Of a DNA stretch of 64,000 bases, positions 7,832 to 17,497 are shown piece after piece; position 1 is the stretch's first letter; each line of letters opens with the position of its first letter. Origin of the DNA: a bacterium (GTDB lineage Bacteria; UBP6; UBA1177; JAKLFG01). Below the pieces are notes generated by a model. It did not search any database and was not told where the DNA came from. It worked only from the letters and a program-made list of their open reading frames with translations. The position numbers and the translations under genes are program-made. The stretch lies in the NCBI GenBank assembly GCA_022709425.1, contig JAKLIW010000002.1:124001-188000 (forward strand), in the 5' to 3' direction.

Positions 7832-8529
7832 TTTTTATTGTCGGAAGAGTCGCCGCCGAGGGTGAAGCCGATGCCGATGCCGGCGGTATGATAGGGGAAG
7901 AAAGCGAAGCGGTCGCCGGTGTCGCTGACCACCGGATGATGGTAGGAGTATTCGAGATAGAGCGATACCAGATCGGTCACCTGCCATTCGAGCCCGCCGG
8001 TCACCCGTAGGACCCCGTCGCCGTACCCGCCGCGCGCCGCCTCGGGATCGCCGGTGTCGTCGTCGACCTCCGGTTCCGGCCGACCGAAGATCCAGTAGAT
8101 GTCGTAGCCGAGCATCGCGTAGGGGGAGAGACAATCGATGAAGGTGTAACTGGCGTGGATGTGGACCGGCGCGTGGAGGAGCCACGACTGCGGCAGAAAG
8201 GGATCGACCGCCCCGGCGAACCCGAGCGAAAAGGCGAGGGCGAAAGGATGTTCGGGCGGCATCGCATTCACCTTGGCGTCCACGAGCAGGCCGCCCATAT
8301 AAAAGGCCGATATCCCCATGTCGACCCGTTCGTGCAGGCCGATCCGCAACCCGATATCGCCGGGGAAAGAAAAGAACGAGACCGGTCGCACCGTACTGCC
8401 GACATAGTGTTCGCCGAGGGTGAGCCGCACCGCCCCTTCGGGAAGCGTCTTGGCGGTCTGGAGCGAGCCGTAGCCGCAGGAGGTGAGGATGAGCGCCGCG
8501 GCGAGCGCAAGTAAGAACCTAGTACGCAT
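7828..8529 (-). CDS. Beta-barrel-like lipoprotein, unknown function
   Basis: A 233-residue protein with a lipoprotein signal (lipobox LTSC, Cys near residue 18). The mature part has alternating aromatic and Gly-rich strands (LRIGLHERVDMGISAFYMGG, AGIGIGFTLGG at the C-terminus), which suggests a small outer-membrane barrel. No specific family was recognised. It overlaps the upstream 680-residue lipoprotein gene by 11 bases, so the two are co-translated and may act together. Confidence 0.65.
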   Translation of the reverse strand: MRTRFLLALAAALILTSCGYGSLQTAKTLPEGAVRLTLGEHYVGSTVRPVSFFSFPGDIGLRIGLHERVDMGISAFYMGGLLVDAKVNAMPPEHPFALAFSLGFAGAVDPFLPQSWLLHAPVHIHASYTFIDCLSPYAMLGYDIYWIFGRPEPEVDDDTGDPEAARGGYGDGVLRVTGGLEWQVTDLVSLYLEYSYHHPVVSDTGDRFAFFPYHTAGIGIGFTLGGDSSDNKN

Positions 8530-10561
8530 CGTCCTTCTCGAGCGCTTCGACCAGTTCGTCGACCGAATCGTACTGATCGCAGATGGTGCGGAACTCGTCG
8601 CGGGTGAGCGGCGCCGCGTCGAGGGGGCGACGCACCTCGGCCGAGGCCTCGATGAGGAGGTAGTATTTGTGCGGTTTCATCTCTTTGACATCCTCCGGGT
8701 TCTGTATCTCCGGTTCGTAGCCCGGCACCCATTCGGCCGATGCCTTGACCACCGTGACGCCGAGCACCGCCCAGTGGCGCACCTCGCCGGTGACCCCATC
8801 GGCAAAGACCGGGACGATCACCCGCATGTCGCGGTTGACATCGATGTCGGCGGTCCACTGCGCCAGCCACGCGGTCGCGGCGGTGCGGCACTCCTCTTCG
8901 GGATGTTCCAGCAGTTCTTCGGGGAGAAGCGCCGGTTTCGAGCCGAGCGCGTCGGAGGTGAGGAAATAGAGGCCGTAGAGCAGGCGTATCCGCTGGGTCA
9001 ACTCATCGGCGAGCGTTTCGACCGGCGAGGAATCGTTCTCGGTCAGCCGATTGACCGTCTGGAGAAAGCCGGACCCCAGCACCCCGCTCAGATAGGTCTC
9101 GAGAAACCGGTAGGCGCGGCCGTTCCGCAGATAGAAGGTCGGGAACGGTTCTGCCGCGAAATTGGGGTATATGTCGACCGGTTCAAGTTCTATCGCGCTT
9201 TTATCCGCGCCTCCCAGTTCAAGTTGTGCCGCGTGGGTCTCGCGGTTCTGGATCATGATACTCTTGAAGGTCTCGACGAGTTTCTTCTTGTAGGCGGCGG
9301 TGAGCATGAAGTGGTCCTGTTCCTCGGCCCGTTCGGGGAGGAGAAGCGTTTCGAGGGCGTAGGTCTGATAGTCGTACCAACCCGAATGTTCGTCGGGGAG
9401 CAGGTTCACCGTCCCGTTCTTTATCGCCGAGATGAACAGGTCGAGCAGGTCGACATCTTCCGGCACGCCGCTCAAACAGAAAAGCGATTCATGGAGCGTC
9501 GTCTCTTTGCTCTTCGACGAGGGGAACAGCGCGAACCGTGGGTTGCAGGAACTGTCGGCGGGGAACAGCAGGTCATGGTCGGCCATGAAGGCGGCGGCGA
9601 CCGCGCCGATGTCGGCAAGCGCCTCGAGGCCGCTGAGGTAGGGAATCAGGTCGGTCACCGGGTAGTTCGCGAAAGGGTTGGTGAGCCCGGCGTAGAGGGC
9701 GAGATAGGTCTCATAGCGTTCGGCGAGCGTCGTATCGCCGTTGATGGTGAGCGCCAGCGCCGCCGCCTTGCAGAACTCACCGTCGGAATATTGATCGCCA
9801 CCCAGCGCTCCCTGATAGTTCTGGAGGAACCGGTCCTGTTTGAAAATGCCCGACAGGGTATCGTTCCATGTGTAAAAGCCGATCGGCTTTGAAAAGAGGG
9901 GGAGGGCAAGGAAGGATTGCACCAGCGCGTCGGCATTGCTCTTCACCGTATCGGGGGCGGTCACCGTATCGCCGGCGAGCATCAGCGCCGCGGCGATATC
10001 GGCGGCGGCATCGTCGCGGCAACTTTCGGCGCCTGCCGGAACGGTGAAGGCGAGCGTCGCGGCGAGCAGGTCGCGCAGGAAGTTGAGTTTGGATTCGGCG
10101 ACGGCGGTGTTATGCCATCTCCCGCTCTGTACCGCCACCTCGATACCGGCGTAGAGGCCGTCGTTGAACGGTTTCAGCGCGCCGTTGACCGTTTCGAGCG
10201 ACGGGATGAGCGTCGTCTCGGCGTTCTGTTTCCCCGAAAGCGCCGCTATCGCCGCGGCCCGAGAATGGAAAAGTTTGCCGTCGATATCGGTGTCGCCGTC
10301 CTTGGCCAGCGGAAGGATGTCGAGTTTCGTGATGGTCTTGCTCTTGTTCATCGTGATGTGGGTCCAGCCGAACTGTTCGGTCACCCAGCGGTCGGGATCG
10401 TACACCGGGTGTTTATCGGCGAGCGTGTCGTCCTCGATCTTGTTCTTGGTCTCGATTTTCTGGTATTCGGTGACCGATTCCTCGAAACCGACCAGATCGA
10501 GCAGCCCCCCGCCGCACGAAATAAGGAAAAGGAATGGAACACATACGATCAGGCGACGCAT
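8519..10561 (-). CDS. Large predicted lipoprotein, unknown function
   Basis: A 680-residue protein with signal MRRLIVCVPFLFLISC (lipobox LISC). The start at 10561 has a strong GGGAGGG ribosome-binding site, and a promoter at 10602-10630 overlaps the only longer start (10630). The mature part is soluble and mostly helical in appearance. Segments such as GFYTWNDTLSGIF and the end DAAPLTRDEFRTICD recall DUF3160 proteins, but this is weak. It is followed by the overlapping barrel-like lipoprotein gene, so a two-component envelope complex is possible. Confidence 0.65.
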   Translation of the reverse strand: MRRLIVCVPFLFLISCGGGLLDLVGFEESVTEYQKIETKNKIEDDTLADKHPVYDPDRWVTEQFGWTHITMNKSKTITKLDILPLAKDGDTDIDGKLFHSRAAAIAALSGKQNAETTLIPSLETVNGALKPFNDGLYAGIEVAVQSGRWHNTAVAESKLNFLRDLLAATLAFTVPAGAESCRDDAAADIAAALMLAGDTVTAPDTVKSNADALVQSFLALPLFSKPIGFYTWNDTLSGIFKQDRFLQNYQGALGGDQYSDGEFCKAAALALTINGDTTLAERYETYLALYAGLTNPFANYPVTDLIPYLSGLEALADIGAVAAAFMADHDLLFPADSSCNPRFALFPSSKSKETTLHESLFCLSGVPEDVDLLDLFISAIKNGTVNLLPDEHSGWYDYQTYALETLLLPERAEEQDHFMLTAAYKKKLVETFKSIMIQNRETHAAQLELGGADKSAIELEPVDIYPNFAAEPFPTFYLRNGRAYRFLETYLSGVLGSGFLQTVNRLTENDSSPVETLADELTQRIRLLYGLYFLTSDALGSKPALLPEELLEHPEEECRTAATAWLAQWTADIDVNRDMRVIVPVFADGVTGEVRHWAVLGVTVVKASAEWVPGYEPEIQNPEDVKEMKPHKYYLLIEASAEVRRPLDAAPLTRDEFRTICDQYDSVDELVEALEKDDAY

Positions 10562-10601
10562 GCTGACCCTCCCGAAGAACTGATAGGGAACAAACAACCG
10601 T

Positions 10602-10630
10602 ATAGTAAGGTGGATCGAATGAGAAGTCAA
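10602..10630 (-). promoter_or_regulatory. Putative sigma70 promoter of the lipoprotein pair
   Basis: Minus strand TTGACT, 17 bp, TACTAT, 40 bases upstream of the start at 10561. Confidence 0.65.
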
Positions 10631-10656
10631 ATGGTTTCTGCGGAGGGGCCGGAGGA

Positions 10657-11853
10657 TCAGCGTTTCTTGCGGTACGCGTCGAGGGCGAGGCGGAGTATCT
10701 CCATCGCTTTTTTGGTCTTTTCGACATTGAGGACAAAGGCGATGCGCGCTTCGTTGCGGCCGAGCCCCGGGGTGGCGTAGAAGCCCTCGGCGGGGGCGAG
10801 CATGACCGTCTCATTGTTCACGTGGAACTCGGTCAGCATCCAGATGACGAAGTCCTCGGCGTCGGCGACCGGCAGGCGCATCACGATGTAGAAGGCCCCC
10901 TTCGGCACCTTGTACTCGACATCGGGGATCTTGGCGAGTCCTTCGAGCACCGCGTCGCGCCGTTTTTTGTATTCGCCGACCATCGTGTCGAAGTACTCTT
11001 TGCCCAGATCGACCGTCGGGACCGCCATCAACTGGTCTATCGTCGGCGGGCAAAGCCGCGCCTGACCGAAACAGAGCGCCGCCTGCATCACCGCCTTGTT
11101 GCGGCTCACGAACGCGCCGATGCGCGATCCGCAGGCCGAATAACGCTTCGAGATGCTGTCCATCATCACGACATGTTCGTCCATGTCACGGAATTCGAGA
11201 AGCGAGGTGTGCTTCTCGCCGCTGAAGATGAATTCGCGGTAGACCTCGTCGCCGAAGAGGAATAGGTTGTGCTTCTTGGCAAGATAGGCGAGTTTGCGCA
11301 GTTCCTCCTCGCCGTAGAGTTTGCCGGTGGGATTGTTCGGGTTGCAGATCATGATCGCTTTGGTCTTCGGCGTGATGAGCCGTTCGATGATCGATATGTC
11401 GGGCAGTTCCCAGTCGTCCTCGAGCCGCGTGGTGATCGGGCGCACCGTCACTGCCGCCTGCGTGGCGAAGCCGTTGTAGTTGGTGTAGAACGGTTCAGGG
11501 ACCAGTATCTCGTCGCCCGGGTCGCAGCAGACGGTCATCCCCATGATGATCGCCTCGGAGCCGCCGTTGGTCACGATGATGTTCTCGCGCCCCAGTTCGA
11601 TCCCCTGTTTTTTGTAGTACTTGATGAGGGCGTCCTGATATTCGGGGATACCCTGCGACGGGCCGTAGGCGATGACCTTCGAGCCGAGTTTCTTGAGCGC
11701 GTCGAACATCGCGGGGGGCGTTTCGATGTCGGGCTGGCCGATGTTCAGTTGATAAACAGTCTTTCCCGCCGCTATCGCCTTGTCGGCGTAGGGCTTCAGT
11801 TTGCGGATCGGGGAGGGCGGCATCGCGGCGCCGCGTTTAGAGGCGGTTATCAT
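10657..11853 (-). CDS. PLP-dependent aminotransferase, class I/II
   Basis: A 398-residue fold-type I aminotransferase, probably acting on aspartate or a related amino acid. Motifs: LNIGQPDIETPP near residue 36, YGPSQGIPEYQDAL, NPNNPTGKLY near 175, FGDEVYREF with the PLP-contacting Asp, and SISKRYSACGSRIGA with the Schiff-base Lys near 238. Length is typical. It is transcribed divergently from prfC. Substrate is not determined. Confidence 0.9.
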   Translation of the reverse strand: MITASKRGAAMPPSPIRKLKPYADKAIAAGKTVYQLNIGQPDIETPPAMFDALKKLGSKVIAYGPSQGIPEYQDALIKYYKKQGIELGRENIIVTNGGSEAIIMGMTVCCDPGDEILVPEPFYTNYNGFATQAAVTVRPITTRLEDDWELPDISIIERLITPKTKAIMICNPNNPTGKLYGEEELRKLAYLAKKHNLFLFGDEVYREFIFSGEKHTSLLEFRDMDEHVVMMDSISKRYSACGSRIGAFVSRNKAVMQAALCFGQARLCPPTIDQLMAVPTVDLGKEYFDTMVGEYKKRRDAVLEGLAKIPDVEYKVPKGAFYIVMRLPVADAEDFVIWMLTEFHVNNETVMLAPAEGFYATPGLGRNEARIAFVLNVEKTKKAMEILRLALDAYRKKR

Positions 11854-11888
11854 CTATATCTCCAACAATAGTGAATGAACACACCGAA

Positions 11889-11917
11889 GATGTAGCCGCC
11901 GCGCGCCGAAAAGGCAA
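11889..11917 (-). promoter_or_regulatory. Putative promoter of the aminotransferase gene
   Basis: Minus strand TTGCCT, 17 bp, TACATC. Weaker than others in the window. Confidence 0.35.
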
Positions 11918-11957
11918 GAAATTTCGCTTGTCACACAGTATCCCGGCGGCCGAAAAC

Positions 11958-11985
11958 TTGACCAACGGGCATCGATACTTATGAT
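11958..11985 (+). promoter_or_regulatory. Putative sigma70 promoter of prfC
   Basis: TTGACC, 16 bp, TATGAT, 27 bases upstream of the prfC ATG. Confidence 0.6.
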
Positions 11986-12012
11986 GCCCTCGATTTTCAG
12001 CGGTGGAGAGTC

Positions 12013-13605
12013 ATGGCCACATTGCGCGAAGAGATCGGGAAGCGCAAGACCTTCGCGATCATCAGTCACCCCGACGCGGGAAAAACGACCCTGACCGAGA
12101 AACTGCTCCTCTTCGGCGGGCAGATACAGGCGGCCGGGGCGGTCAAATCGAACAAGATAGTTAAGTCGACCACCTCCGACTTCATGGCGATAGAGAAACA
12201 GCGCGGCATATCGGTCGCCACCTCGGTCATGAGCTTCGAATACCGCGACCTCAAGATAAACATCCTCGATACGCCGGGGCATAAGGATTTCGCCGAAGAC
12301 ACCTACCGCACCCTCACCGCGGTCGACAGCGTCATTCTGGTGATCGATTCGGTCAAGGGGGTCGAGGCGCAGACCGAGCGACTGATGGAGGTGTGCCGGA
12401 TGCGCAGAACGCCGGTCATCGTCTTCATCAACAAGCTCGACCGCGAAGGACAGGAGCCGTTCGAACTGCTCGACGAGATCGAGGCGAAGCTCGCCATCCG
12501 GGTCACGCCGCTTTCGTGGCCGATAAGCCGCGGCCGGACCTTCAAGGGGGTCTACAACCGTTTTGAGCGCCGCCTGAATCTTTTCCGCCCCAACAGCGAA
12601 CGGGTCGAGAAGGATATCGTGCAGATAGATGATCTTTCCTCGCCGCTGCTCGACGAACAGATAGATGATTTCGCCGCGAAACTGCGCGAGGATATCACGC
12701 TGATAGACGGTGTGTACGACCGGTTCGACACCGAAGCCTACCTGACGGGCGATATCGCGCCGGTCTTCTTCGGGAGCGCCGTGAACAACTTCGGCATCCG
12801 CGAACTGCTCGACGCCTTCTGCCAGATAGCGCCGGTGCCGCGACCCCGCATGACCGATACCCGCCTGATCGAACCGGCTGAGGCCGCCTTCAGCGGCTTT
12901 GTGTTCAAGATACACGCCAATCTCGATCCCAAACATCGCAACCGCATGGTCTTCGTCCGGGTGTGCTCCGGCACCTTTGAACGGAGCAAATATTATCACC
13001 ATGTCCGGCTCGACAAAGAACTCCGTTTTGCGGCGCCGGTCAGTTTCATCGGCCAGAAGAAGGAGACCATCGACGAGGCCTATCCGGGCGATGTGGTCGG
13101 CATATTCGATGTGGGGAACTTCAAGATCGGCGACACGCTGACCGAGGGGGAGCGGTTCAATTTCCAAGGGATCCCCTCATTCAGCCCCGAGATATTCAAA
13201 CTGCTCACCAACAAGTCGTTCGAGAAGGTCAAACAGCTCGAAAAGGGGCTGGCGCAGCTTACCGACGAAGGGGTCGCCCAGCTGTTCGTTCAGGAACAGG
13301 GGCGGCGCAAGATCGTCGGCACGGTCGGCCAGTTGCAGTTCGAGGTGCTCCAGTATCGGCTGGAACATGAATACGGCGCGCTGTGCGAATTCGTCCCTTT
13401 GTCGTTCACCAAGGCCTGCTGGCTGACCGCGAAGGACCCGAAGAAGCTGGAGGAGTTCTGCCGTTACCGCAGTAATGCGATCGCGCTGGATAAAGATGAC
13501 CACATCGTCTTTTTCGCCGATTCCGACTATATGCTGCAACATCACCGCAACGAGAACCCCGATATCGAGTTCCACACCACCTCGGAATTCAAGCGCGCCC
13601 TCTAA
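12013..13605 (+). CDS. prfC: Peptide chain release factor 3
   Basis: A 530-residue translational GTPase that recycles release factors 1 and 2 after termination. G-domain motifs are intact: HPDAGKTT (G1) near residue 19, [14 protein letters not shown] (G3), NKLDREG (G4). RF3 hallmarks are [20 protein letters not shown] and [14 protein letters not shown]. Length matches the family. The start has GGTGGAG upstream and its own promoter. Confidence 0.96.
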   Translation: MATLREEIGKRKTFAIISHPDAGKTTLTEKLLLFGGQIQAAGAVKSNKIVKSTTSDFMAIEKQRGISVATSVMSFEYRDLKINILDTPGHKDFAEDTYRTLTAVDSVILVIDSVKGVEAQTERLMEVCRMRRTPVIVFINKLDREGQEPFELLDEIEAKLAIRVTPLSWPISRGRTFKGVYNRFERRLNLFRPNSERVEKDIVQIDDLSSPLLDEQIDDFAAKLREDITLIDGVYDRFDTEAYLTGDIAPVFFGSAVNNFGIRELLDAFCQIAPVPRPRMTDTRLIEPAEAAFSGFVFKIHANLDPKHRNRMVFVRVCSGTFERSKYYHHVRLDKELRFAAPVSFIGQKKETIDEAYPGDVVGIFDVGNFKIGDTLTEGERFNFQGIPSFSPEIFKLLTNKSFEKVKQLEKGLAQLTDEGVAQLFVQEQGRRKIVGTVGQLQFEVLQYRLEHEYGALCEFVPLSFTKACWLTAKDPKKLEEFCRYRSNAIALDKDDHIVFFADSDYMLQHHRNENPDIEFHTTSEFKRAL

Positions 13606-13610
13606 AAAAC

Positions 13611-13638
13611 TTGCAAAGAGTCCGTTGCGCACTATGAT
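13611..13638 (+). promoter_or_regulatory. Putative sigma70 promoter of serS
   Basis: TTGCAA, 16 bp, TATGAT. Transcription would begin near 13645, which favours the start at 13680 over the in-frame ATG at 13656. Confidence 0.55.
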
Positions 13639-13679
13639 GAAAAGCCCGTAATTTCATGTTCTTCAAGGGAGAACGGAAG

Positions 13680-14954
13680 ATGTTCGACAGCAGACTCATC
13701 ATGGAACAGAAGGAGCGCGTCATTGCCGCGATGCGCAAACGGAACTTCAAGGATATCGCCCTCATCGAGACGGCGGCCGGCCTGATAGAGAAGCGGAAAC
13801 GGCTCATCACCGAATCGGAAAGCGCCCGCGCCCAGCAAAACAAACGCTCCAAGGATATGCCGCAGGTCATGAAGAGCGGCACCCCCGAAGAGAAAAAGGC
13901 GTTGCAGGAAGAGTTGAAGGCGCTCGCCGAACAGGTCAAGTCGTTCCAGCCGGGAGTGAAAGCGGTCGAGGAAGAACTCGACGCGATCCTTCTTTCGATA
14001 CCGAATCTCCTTGCCGACGATGCGCCGGAAGGGGGCGAAGATAACGCCGTAGAGGTGAAGACGTGGGGCGCAAAGCCGCAGTTCGATTTCACCCCGAAGG
14101 AACACGACGATCTCTGCAAGAAGACGATAGACCCCGAACGCGGCGCCAAACTGACCGGCGCCCGGTTCAGCGTGCTGTGGGGACCGCTGGCGACCCTTGA
14201 GCGGGTCCTCATCCAGTTCATGCTCGATACCCACACGCGGCATCACGGCTATACCGAGGTCTGGACGCCGTTCATGGTTAACCGCGCCACGATGACGGCG
14301 ACCGGACAGCTGCCGAAGTTCGAGGAAGACCTTTTCAAGACCACCGACGACCTGTTCCTCATCCCGACCGCCGAGGTGCCGGTGACCAATCTCCACCGCG
14401 ACGAAGTTCTGCGCGAGGAAGATATGCCGCTCCGCTACTGCGCCTACACCCCCTGTTTCCGGCGCGAGGCGGGCAACTACGGCAAGGACACCAAGGGCTA
14501 CATCCGCCAGCATCAGTTCAATAAAGTGGAACTCGTCAAGTTCACGCGGCCCGAGGAATCGGACGCCGAACTGATGAAACTCCTCGACGATGCCGAGGAT
14601 ATCCTGCGCCGCCTCGGACTCCATTACCGCGTGGTGCGGCTCGCCGCACAGGACCAAGGATTCTCGTCGTCCAAGACCTTCGACATCGAGGTGTGGCTCC
14701 CCGGACAGGGACGCTACCGCGAGATATCGTCGTGCAGTTCGTTCACCGATTATCAGGCGCGACGCGGCCAGATCCGCTTCAAACGGACCGGCGGCAAGGC
14801 GACCGAATTGGTTCACACACTCAACGGTTCGGGGCTCGCCATCGGCCGGACGCTCATCGCGGTGGTCGAGAACTACCAGCGGGCCGACGGTTCCATTGCG
14901 GTGCCCGAAGCGCTTCGTCCCTACCTCGGTTGTGAGGTCATCAACCCCGCATGA
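13680..14954 (+). CDS. serS: Seryl-tRNA synthetase
   Basis: Class II synthetase charging tRNA-Ser, 424 residues. An N-terminal coiled-coil arm (residues 30-105) precedes the catalytic core. Motif 2 is in [24 protein letters not shown] and motif 3 in [22 protein letters not shown] 13680 has AAGGGAG eight bases upstream and starts with the usual MFDSRLI-type terminus. Its stop overlaps the next start as ATGA, linking it to the membrane-protein genes downstream. Confidence 0.96.
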   Translation: MFDSRLIMEQKERVIAAMRKRNFKDIALIETAAGLIEKRKRLITESESARAQQNKRSKDMPQVMKSGTPEEKKALQEELKALAEQVKSFQPGVKAVEEELDAILLSIPNLLADDAPEGGEDNAVEVKTWGAKPQFDFTPKEHDDLCKKTIDPERGAKLTGARFSVLWGPLATLERVLIQFMLDTHTRHHGYTEVWTPFMVNRATMTATGQLPKFEEDLFKTTDDLFLIPTAEVPVTNLHRDEVLREEDMPLRYCAYTPCFRREAGNYGKDTKGYIRQHQFNKVELVKFTRPEESDAELMKLLDDAEDILRRLGLHYRVVRLAAQDQGFSSSKTFDIEVWLPGQGRYREISSCSSFTDYQARRGQIRFKRTGGKATELVHTLNGSGLAIGRTLIAVVENYQRADGSIAVPEALRPYLGCEVINPA

Positions 14955-15847
14955 AGTTGTCTCCCCGGACGCCCTATAACATCGCCTTCGTATTCCTGAT
15001 GCTGACGGCGCTCTGGGGCATGGTGAGTTTCTTCTCCTACCATATCGCACCGCTTCCCGAACGGATGCCGCAGCCGCTCCTGAACGCGCTTGAGGCCGCG
15101 GCACGGCCCGGCGAACGGATATACCTCGCCGACCAGCGGTTCGATCAGTTCGTGGGAAGCCACCCGCAGTTCAATATATTTCCCGGGAGCGGCAAGAACG
15201 CGTCGATCGCCGCCGCCGATACGCAGTTCTTTCTCATCGGCGGGACCTCGTTGCGGAGCGATTTCGCGGCGCTTGAGGGGTTCGACCGGCGGGAGGTCGC
15301 CTTTGCCGACGGCGTGACGCTGTGGCGGTTCGACAAGAGGGGAGCGCAGTTCGCCGAGTACCGTCTCTCCGATTCGTTCCCCGACGGCGCGAGCGTTCGT
15401 TCATCGCTCTATCCCGACGGATCGCCGCTTAAAGACCGCGCTTTCATCACCGGCCGCGATCCGTGGCAGAATATTCAGGTGAGCGGCGCCGAGTTCGGCA
15501 AGAAACACCGCACCGCGCTGACGGCGCACCCGCTGCACGGGGCCGACCAGTGGATCGAGTTGACGGTCGATCCGGCCCAGTGGAAAGCGCCCCGGATCTC
15601 CTTTGAATACGGCGTGGCCGATTCGGGCGACTGCAAGGGCGGCTGTCAACCGGTGCGGATAACCATAACGCAGGACGAAAAGAACATACGGCTCGAAAGC
15701 AAGGACGCGCTGTGGCAGGAGGCGCCGCTCGACGGTTTTGCGGCCGATCGCCCCTTCACCGTTCGCATCGTCGCCCCCCACGCGGGCAAGCGGCACTTCT
15801 TCTGCGATGTGCTGTTCCGTGCGCCGGTGGCGGGAGGCGGGCAATGA
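14951..15847 (+). CDS. Membrane-anchored extracytoplasmic protein, unknown function
   Basis: A 298-residue protein with one N-terminal transmembrane segment ([18 protein letters not shown], residues 12-29). The rest looks periplasmic and soluble, with short beta-strands. A Cys pair (DCKGGC) lies near residue 228. No family was recognised. It is fused by ATGA overlaps to serS upstream and to a GT39-type glycosyltransferase downstream. The second tight coupling suggests it assists that enzyme. Confidence 0.6.
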   Translation: MKLSPRTPYNIAFVFLMLTALWGMVSFFSYHIAPLPERMPQPLLNALEAAARPGERIYLADQRFDQFVGSHPQFNIFPGSGKNASIAAADTQFFLIGGTSLRSDFAALEGFDRREVAFADGVTLWRFDKRGAQFAEYRLSDSFPDGASVRSSLYPDGSPLKDRAFITGRDPWQNIQVSGAEFGKKHRTALTAHPLHGADQWIELTVDPAQWKAPRISFEYGVADSGDCKGGCQPVRITITQDEKNIRLESKDALWQEAPLDGFAADRPFTVRIVAPHAGKRHFFCDVLFRAPVAGGGQ

Positions 15848-17493
15848 GGCGACCGCTATTCTGGCGCATCGTCATGGCGCTGACGCCCCTACTGCTCGCC
15901 GGGTTCTATCTATTCCTTCTCACCTATCAGGCCGAACGGGTCGCCATCACCGACGACGCCCGGTTTTACATGGAGGCGGCGAAGGATTACGGCGACTATC
16001 TCGACAACGGCTGGAAGGGGAATAAATACTTCGACAAGAATTTCATCGACCGCTACTGGCGCAACAACCACGAACATCCCTCCTTCGCGAAACTGCTCAT
16101 GGCGGGCGGCTATCTCATCCATAAGAAATTCGGCTTCTGGCGCGAATCGGTCTCCTACCGCGTCGGCATCAGTTTCCTCGCCGCGGTGACGCTCCTGTTC
16201 CTCTTCAGTTTCGTGCGGCGCGCCGTATCGTTCCGGGCCGCCGTGTTCGCGTCGCTCTTCTTCATCTTCCTGCCGCGCACCTTCTTCCATGCCCGTGTGG
16301 CGACGCTCGATTTCACCGTCGGGGCGACCTGTTTCAGCTTCGTCTACTGCTACTGGCGCGGTCTCACCTCGCGTTTCTGGGCGTGGATGACCGGCATCGC
16401 CTTCGGTCTTGCGCTCGCCTCGAAACTGAACGCCCCATTCATGGTCCTGCCGGTGCTTGTCCATTACTGCATCATCAAGTGGGACGATCTCAAACGGCGG
16501 CCGATCCGGACCATATTCGCCCCGCAGTTCGTTTCGATGCTCCTCTTCTCTTTGCCGCTGTTCTTCGCGTTGTGGCCGTGGCTGTGGCACGATACCGCCG
16601 CGCGGTTCAAAGAGTATGTCCTGTTCCATCTGAACCACTACGGCATCGGTATGTACTATCTGGGCCAGATATATTCGACGCCGCGTCCGCCGTGGTCGGC
16701 CCCCTTCGTGATGATGGTGGTCACGACCCCGCTCCTAACGGTGCTGTGCGCGGTGCTCGGCTTCATGCTGTACCGCTGGCGCGGCGATGTCCGGCGCGAA
16801 CGTCCGATGCTTCTTGTCGCCCTTTCGGCCTTTGTCGCTGTCGGCACCCTGATGTTCCTCCCGGCGCCCTTCTACAGCGGCGTGAAGCTGTTCCAGCCGC
16901 TCTTCCCGTTCCTCGCGGTAGCCGCGGGTGTCGGCCTGTGGCGGGTGCTCGACCGCGCGACGATCCTGCCGGCGCGGTGGCGGTTCGCCCCGTTCGGCGT
17001 CGTGTTCATCCCGGTCATCCTGTCAATGATCGACCTCAAGCACGACAATCTGTCCTACTACAGCGAACTCATCGGCGGGACGAAGGGGGCCGCGCGGTTC
17101 GGCTTCGAAACGCACTATTATGATCTGTTCTATTATGATCTCGCTGAGTATTTCAACCGTGAGCTGAAGACCTTCTCACCGGTCGCCTTCGACCCGAACG
17201 GCAAGGAATACCCCTTCACCTCGGGTATCCTCAAACGGTCGAAACTCCTCACGCCGAAGTTCTACTATGCCGACAACAAGGATTCCCCGTACTTCGTGCT
17301 GACCCACGAATATCGCTGGCGCGAATATCCCGATCTGCTCCGCAAACACAAATGGCGCAAACCGGTCTATGTGCTCAAGCGGCAGGGGGTGCCGCTCTTG
17401 ACGGTCTACAAGAAAGAGGAATCGCCCATTCCGGTGCGGCCGCTTCTTCCCGTAAAAATGCCCCAGTTGAAGATAGACGATCAGCGGAATTGA
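15844..17493 (+). CDS. Glycosyltransferase family 39-type integral membrane protein
   Basis: A 549-residue polytopic protein with about ten hydrophobic segments, resembling GT-C enzymes of the PMT/ArnT class that use polyprenyl-phosphate sugars. The first large loop carries ITDDARFYMEAAKDY near residue 37, with the acidic pair expected of GT-C catalysis, followed by HEHPSFAKLL. The soluble C-terminal part holds many Lys and Tyr residues. ATG 15844 overlaps the preceding stop. Acceptor and sugar are unknown; lipid or protein glycosylation are both possible. Confidence 0.78.
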   Translation: MRRPLFWRIVMALTPLLLAGFYLFLLTYQAERVAITDDARFYMEAAKDYGDYLDNGWKGNKYFDKNFIDRYWRNNHEHPSFAKLLMAGGYLIHKKFGFWRESVSYRVGISFLAAVTLLFLFSFVRRAVSFRAAVFASLFFIFLPRTFFHARVATLDFTVGATCFSFVYCYWRGLTSRFWAWMTGIAFGLALASKLNAPFMVLPVLVHYCIIKWDDLKRRPIRTIFAPQFVSMLLFSLPLFFALWPWLWHDTAARFKEYVLFHLNHYGIGMYYLGQIYSTPRPPWSAPFVMMVVTTPLLTVLCAVLGFMLYRWRGDVRRERPMLLVALSAFVAVGTLMFLPAPFYSGVKLFQPLFPFLAVAAGVGLWRVLDRATILPARWRFAPFGVVFIPVILSMIDLKHDNLSYYSELIGGTKGAARFGFETHYYDLFYYDLAEYFNRELKTFSPVAFDPNGKEYPFTSGILKRSKLLTPKFYYADNKDSPYFVLTHEYRWREYPDLLRKHKWRKPVYVLKRQGVPLLTVYKKEESPIPVRPLLPVKMPQLKIDDQRN

Positions 17494-17497
17494 GATC

